From: Bromus sterilis
Lineage: Eukaryota > Streptophyta > Magnoliopsida > Poales > Poaceae
Length of the DNA: 64,000 nucleotides
NCBI GenBank assembly: GCA_950022295.1
Contig: OX465597.1
Coordinates: 184,263,016-184,327,015, forward strand
Direction of reading: 5' to 3'
The position numbers were made by a program, and so were the translations under genes. This document shows, piece after piece, positions 62,984 through 64,000 of the stretch. Numbering within the stretch: position 1 is the stretch's first letter; every line of letters starts with the position of its first letter. The notes beneath the pieces were generated by a model. The model was not told the DNA's origin. It saw nothing but the letters and a program-made list of their open reading frames with translations, and ran no database searches.

Positions 62984-64000
62984 TTTAAACTTGGCATGGT
63001 ATCATCATTTTACCCACAAAGCATGTGTGCAAAAGTTGAGAGGATTACGGAAAAAACTGGATGCACTTCGTGTACAAACTGAACCATCTCTTTCAAAGTA
63101 CGAGGGTTTTGAGACGAAAACACATCTGTTTCAAAGGAATTTCATTTTTCTAAATTATTTTAACTCAAGGCTTTTTTTGCATCCAACATGCAACATTCAA
63201 AGCCACATACTAAAATTTCAACCTTGCTGACTTCATTTGCGATTTTTCATGCATTTAATTATTTATTTTGAGCTAAATGACCATGTAATTGGAAAGCACT
63301 ACAACTGAACTCAGAAAAGGTTGAAACTTGGCATGGTGTCATTATTTGACCCACATAGCATGTGTGCAAAAGTTGAGAGGATTACGGCAAAAACTGGAAG
63401 CACTTCGTGTACAAACTGGACCATCTCTTTCAAAGTACGAGGGTTTTAGACGAAAACACATCTGTTTCAAAGGCATTTCATTTTTCTAAAATTATTTCAA
63501 CTCTAGACTTTTTTTGCATCCAAAATGCAAAATTCAACGCCACATACTAAAATTTCAACCCTTTCTGACTTCATTTGCTATTTTTCATGCATTTAATTAT
63601 TTATTTTGAGCTAAATGACCCTTTAATTGGAAAGCACTACAACTGAACTAAGAAAAGGTTGAAACTTGGCATGGTATCATTATTTTACCCACATAGTATG
63701 TGTGCATAAGTTGAGAGGATTACGGCAAAAACTGGATGCACTTCGTGTACAAACTGGACCATCTCTTTCAAAGTACGAGAGTTTTCAGACGAAAACACAT
63801 CTGTTTCAAAGGCATTTCATTTTTCTAAAATTATTTCAACTTAAGACTTGTTTTCATCCAACATGCAACATTAAAAGCCACATACTAAAATTTCAACCCT
63901 TTCTGACTTCATTTGCTAATTTTCATGCATTTAATGATTTATTTTGAGCTAAATGACCCTGTAATTGGAAAGCACTACAACTGAACTCAGAAAAGGTTGA
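62984..64000 (+). repeat. Three monomers at right edge, copy of 60954-61966; array continues
   Basis: Monomers start at 62984, 63321 and 63659, and the first four bases of the next at 63997. The front of 62984 (aggtttaaac, cacaaagcatg, ggaaaaaactgg) is not that of 60954; from about 63080 (gaaccatctc, gttttgagacg, ctcaaggctttt) it is. The rest follows the earlier copy 2030 bp away. The window ends in normal monomer phase, so the satellite extends further right. Confidence 0.9.

Larger units (their letters stand above)
1..64000 (+). repeat. Satellite DNA array, about 339-bp monomer, head to tail, fills the window
   Basis: Every line can be aligned to one monomer that begins ttgaaacttggcatgg and ends cagaaaagg. 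I place 189 full monomers between 230 and 63996, all in one orientation. Most are 337-339 bp; the extremes are 305 bp (8693) and 377 bp (33210). Nothing non-satellite interrupts the array: no retroelement, gene, RNA gene or microsatellite island. Monomers differ by scattered substitutions and a few shared indels that define subtypes, and these subtypes recur in ordered multi-monomer units. Seen directly: tandem structure, phase, subtypes. Known generally: such arrays form constitutive heterochromatin in eukaryotic nuclei. Inferred: a plant source, possibly a grass, because of monomer length and composition. The family name and chromosomal location (centromere, subtelomere or knob) cannot be decided here. 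Confidence 0.98.

Noticed and set aside
569..63947. About 200 small plus-strand reading frames (typically 76 and 89 codons) that recur in every monomer in two overlapping frames
   Set aside because: The monomer length 339 is a multiple of three, so frames stay in register through the array. Indel monomers shift them freely, substitutions do not favour third positions, starts are mostly TTG, there is no ribosome-binding or splice context, and no recognisable domain appears. They are repeat artefacts.
1..64000. CRISPR array
   Set aside because: The repeat unit is 339 bp with no unique spacers, and variation is spread along the monomer; this is satellite DNA.
1..64000. Monomer as a dimer of two related 170-bp halves
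   Set aside because: By eye the two halves share only short AT-rich words; there is no consistent alignment. Only the spacing of the two dyads is near half a monomer.
1..64000. CENP-B box (mammalian 17-bp motif)
   Set aside because: No monomer contains the ttcg plus cggga core arrangement; ttcgtg at monomer position 86 is not followed by it.
1..64000. Mobile element ends, LTRs or target-site duplications within the array
   Set aside because: No segment departs from the monomer register for more than the 38-bp insertion at 33449, which is itself made of satellite sequence.
1..64000. Pol III or TATA promoter elements driving satellite transcription
   Set aside because: The tttattttg and gctattttt words are AT-rich background; no A and B box pair or TATA with correct context could be supported.

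Overview
The whole 64 kb is one uninterrupted head-to-tail tandem array of an AT-rich satellite DNA with a monomer of about 339 bp. Taking the conserved ttgaaacttggcatgg as monomer start, I place 189 complete monomers from 230 to 63996 (mean about 337 bp), all in the same orientation. A partial monomer lies at the left edge (1-229) and 4 bases of the next at the right edge. I find no protein-coding gene, rRNA, tRNA, transposon, telomere array or unique sequence, and neither end of the array is inside the window. Long homogeneous satellite arrays with nested multi-monomer units are a hallmark of eukaryotic nuclear heterochromatin (centromeric, pericentromeric, subtelomeric or knob). A 339-bp monomer, about two nucleosome lengths, is common in plants, and grasses have well-known families of about 350-380 bp. 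The species and chromosomal position cannot be fixed from this sequence alone.

Layout. (1) 1 to about 16.8 kb is a mosaic containing a 5-monomer unit repeated twice (1924-5311), a 6-8-monomer block present three times with shared deletions (7344-9675, 10354-13027, 15401-16784), and monomers carrying gacgcac at the first dyad, a type not seen further right. (2) 16785-23591 is a nearly perfect 3389-bp, ten-monomer tandem duplication. (3) 23.5-33.2 kb introduces a new pair of monomer types (called P and G here; G carries GGATCC) and encloses a 4-monomer higher-order array (A-B-C-D, 27895-32196) built from shortened 324/326-bp monomers. (4) 33.2-37.3 kb is irregular, with the longest (377 bp) monomer and one with a 22-bp deletion. 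(5) 37284-46419 is a 9-monomer unit of about 3045 bp in three copies, two of them very similar. (6) 46.4-64 kb is a mosaic of 3-, 7-, 8-, 13- and 6-monomer duplications, still anchored by the P-G pair and by a T type with attttaccc.

How it works together: the copies are related by unequal exchange and short gene-conversion tracts in exact monomer phase. Every large duplication is a whole number of monomers, many junctions lie inside a monomer, and small deletions fall between short direct repeats. Each monomer also has an internal plan that is kept across the array: two short dyad symmetries about half a monomer apart, a cluster of CpG sites with TG/CA decay, and roughly helically spaced A/T tracts. 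The many apparent small reading frames exist because 339 is divisible by three; I do not regard them as genes.
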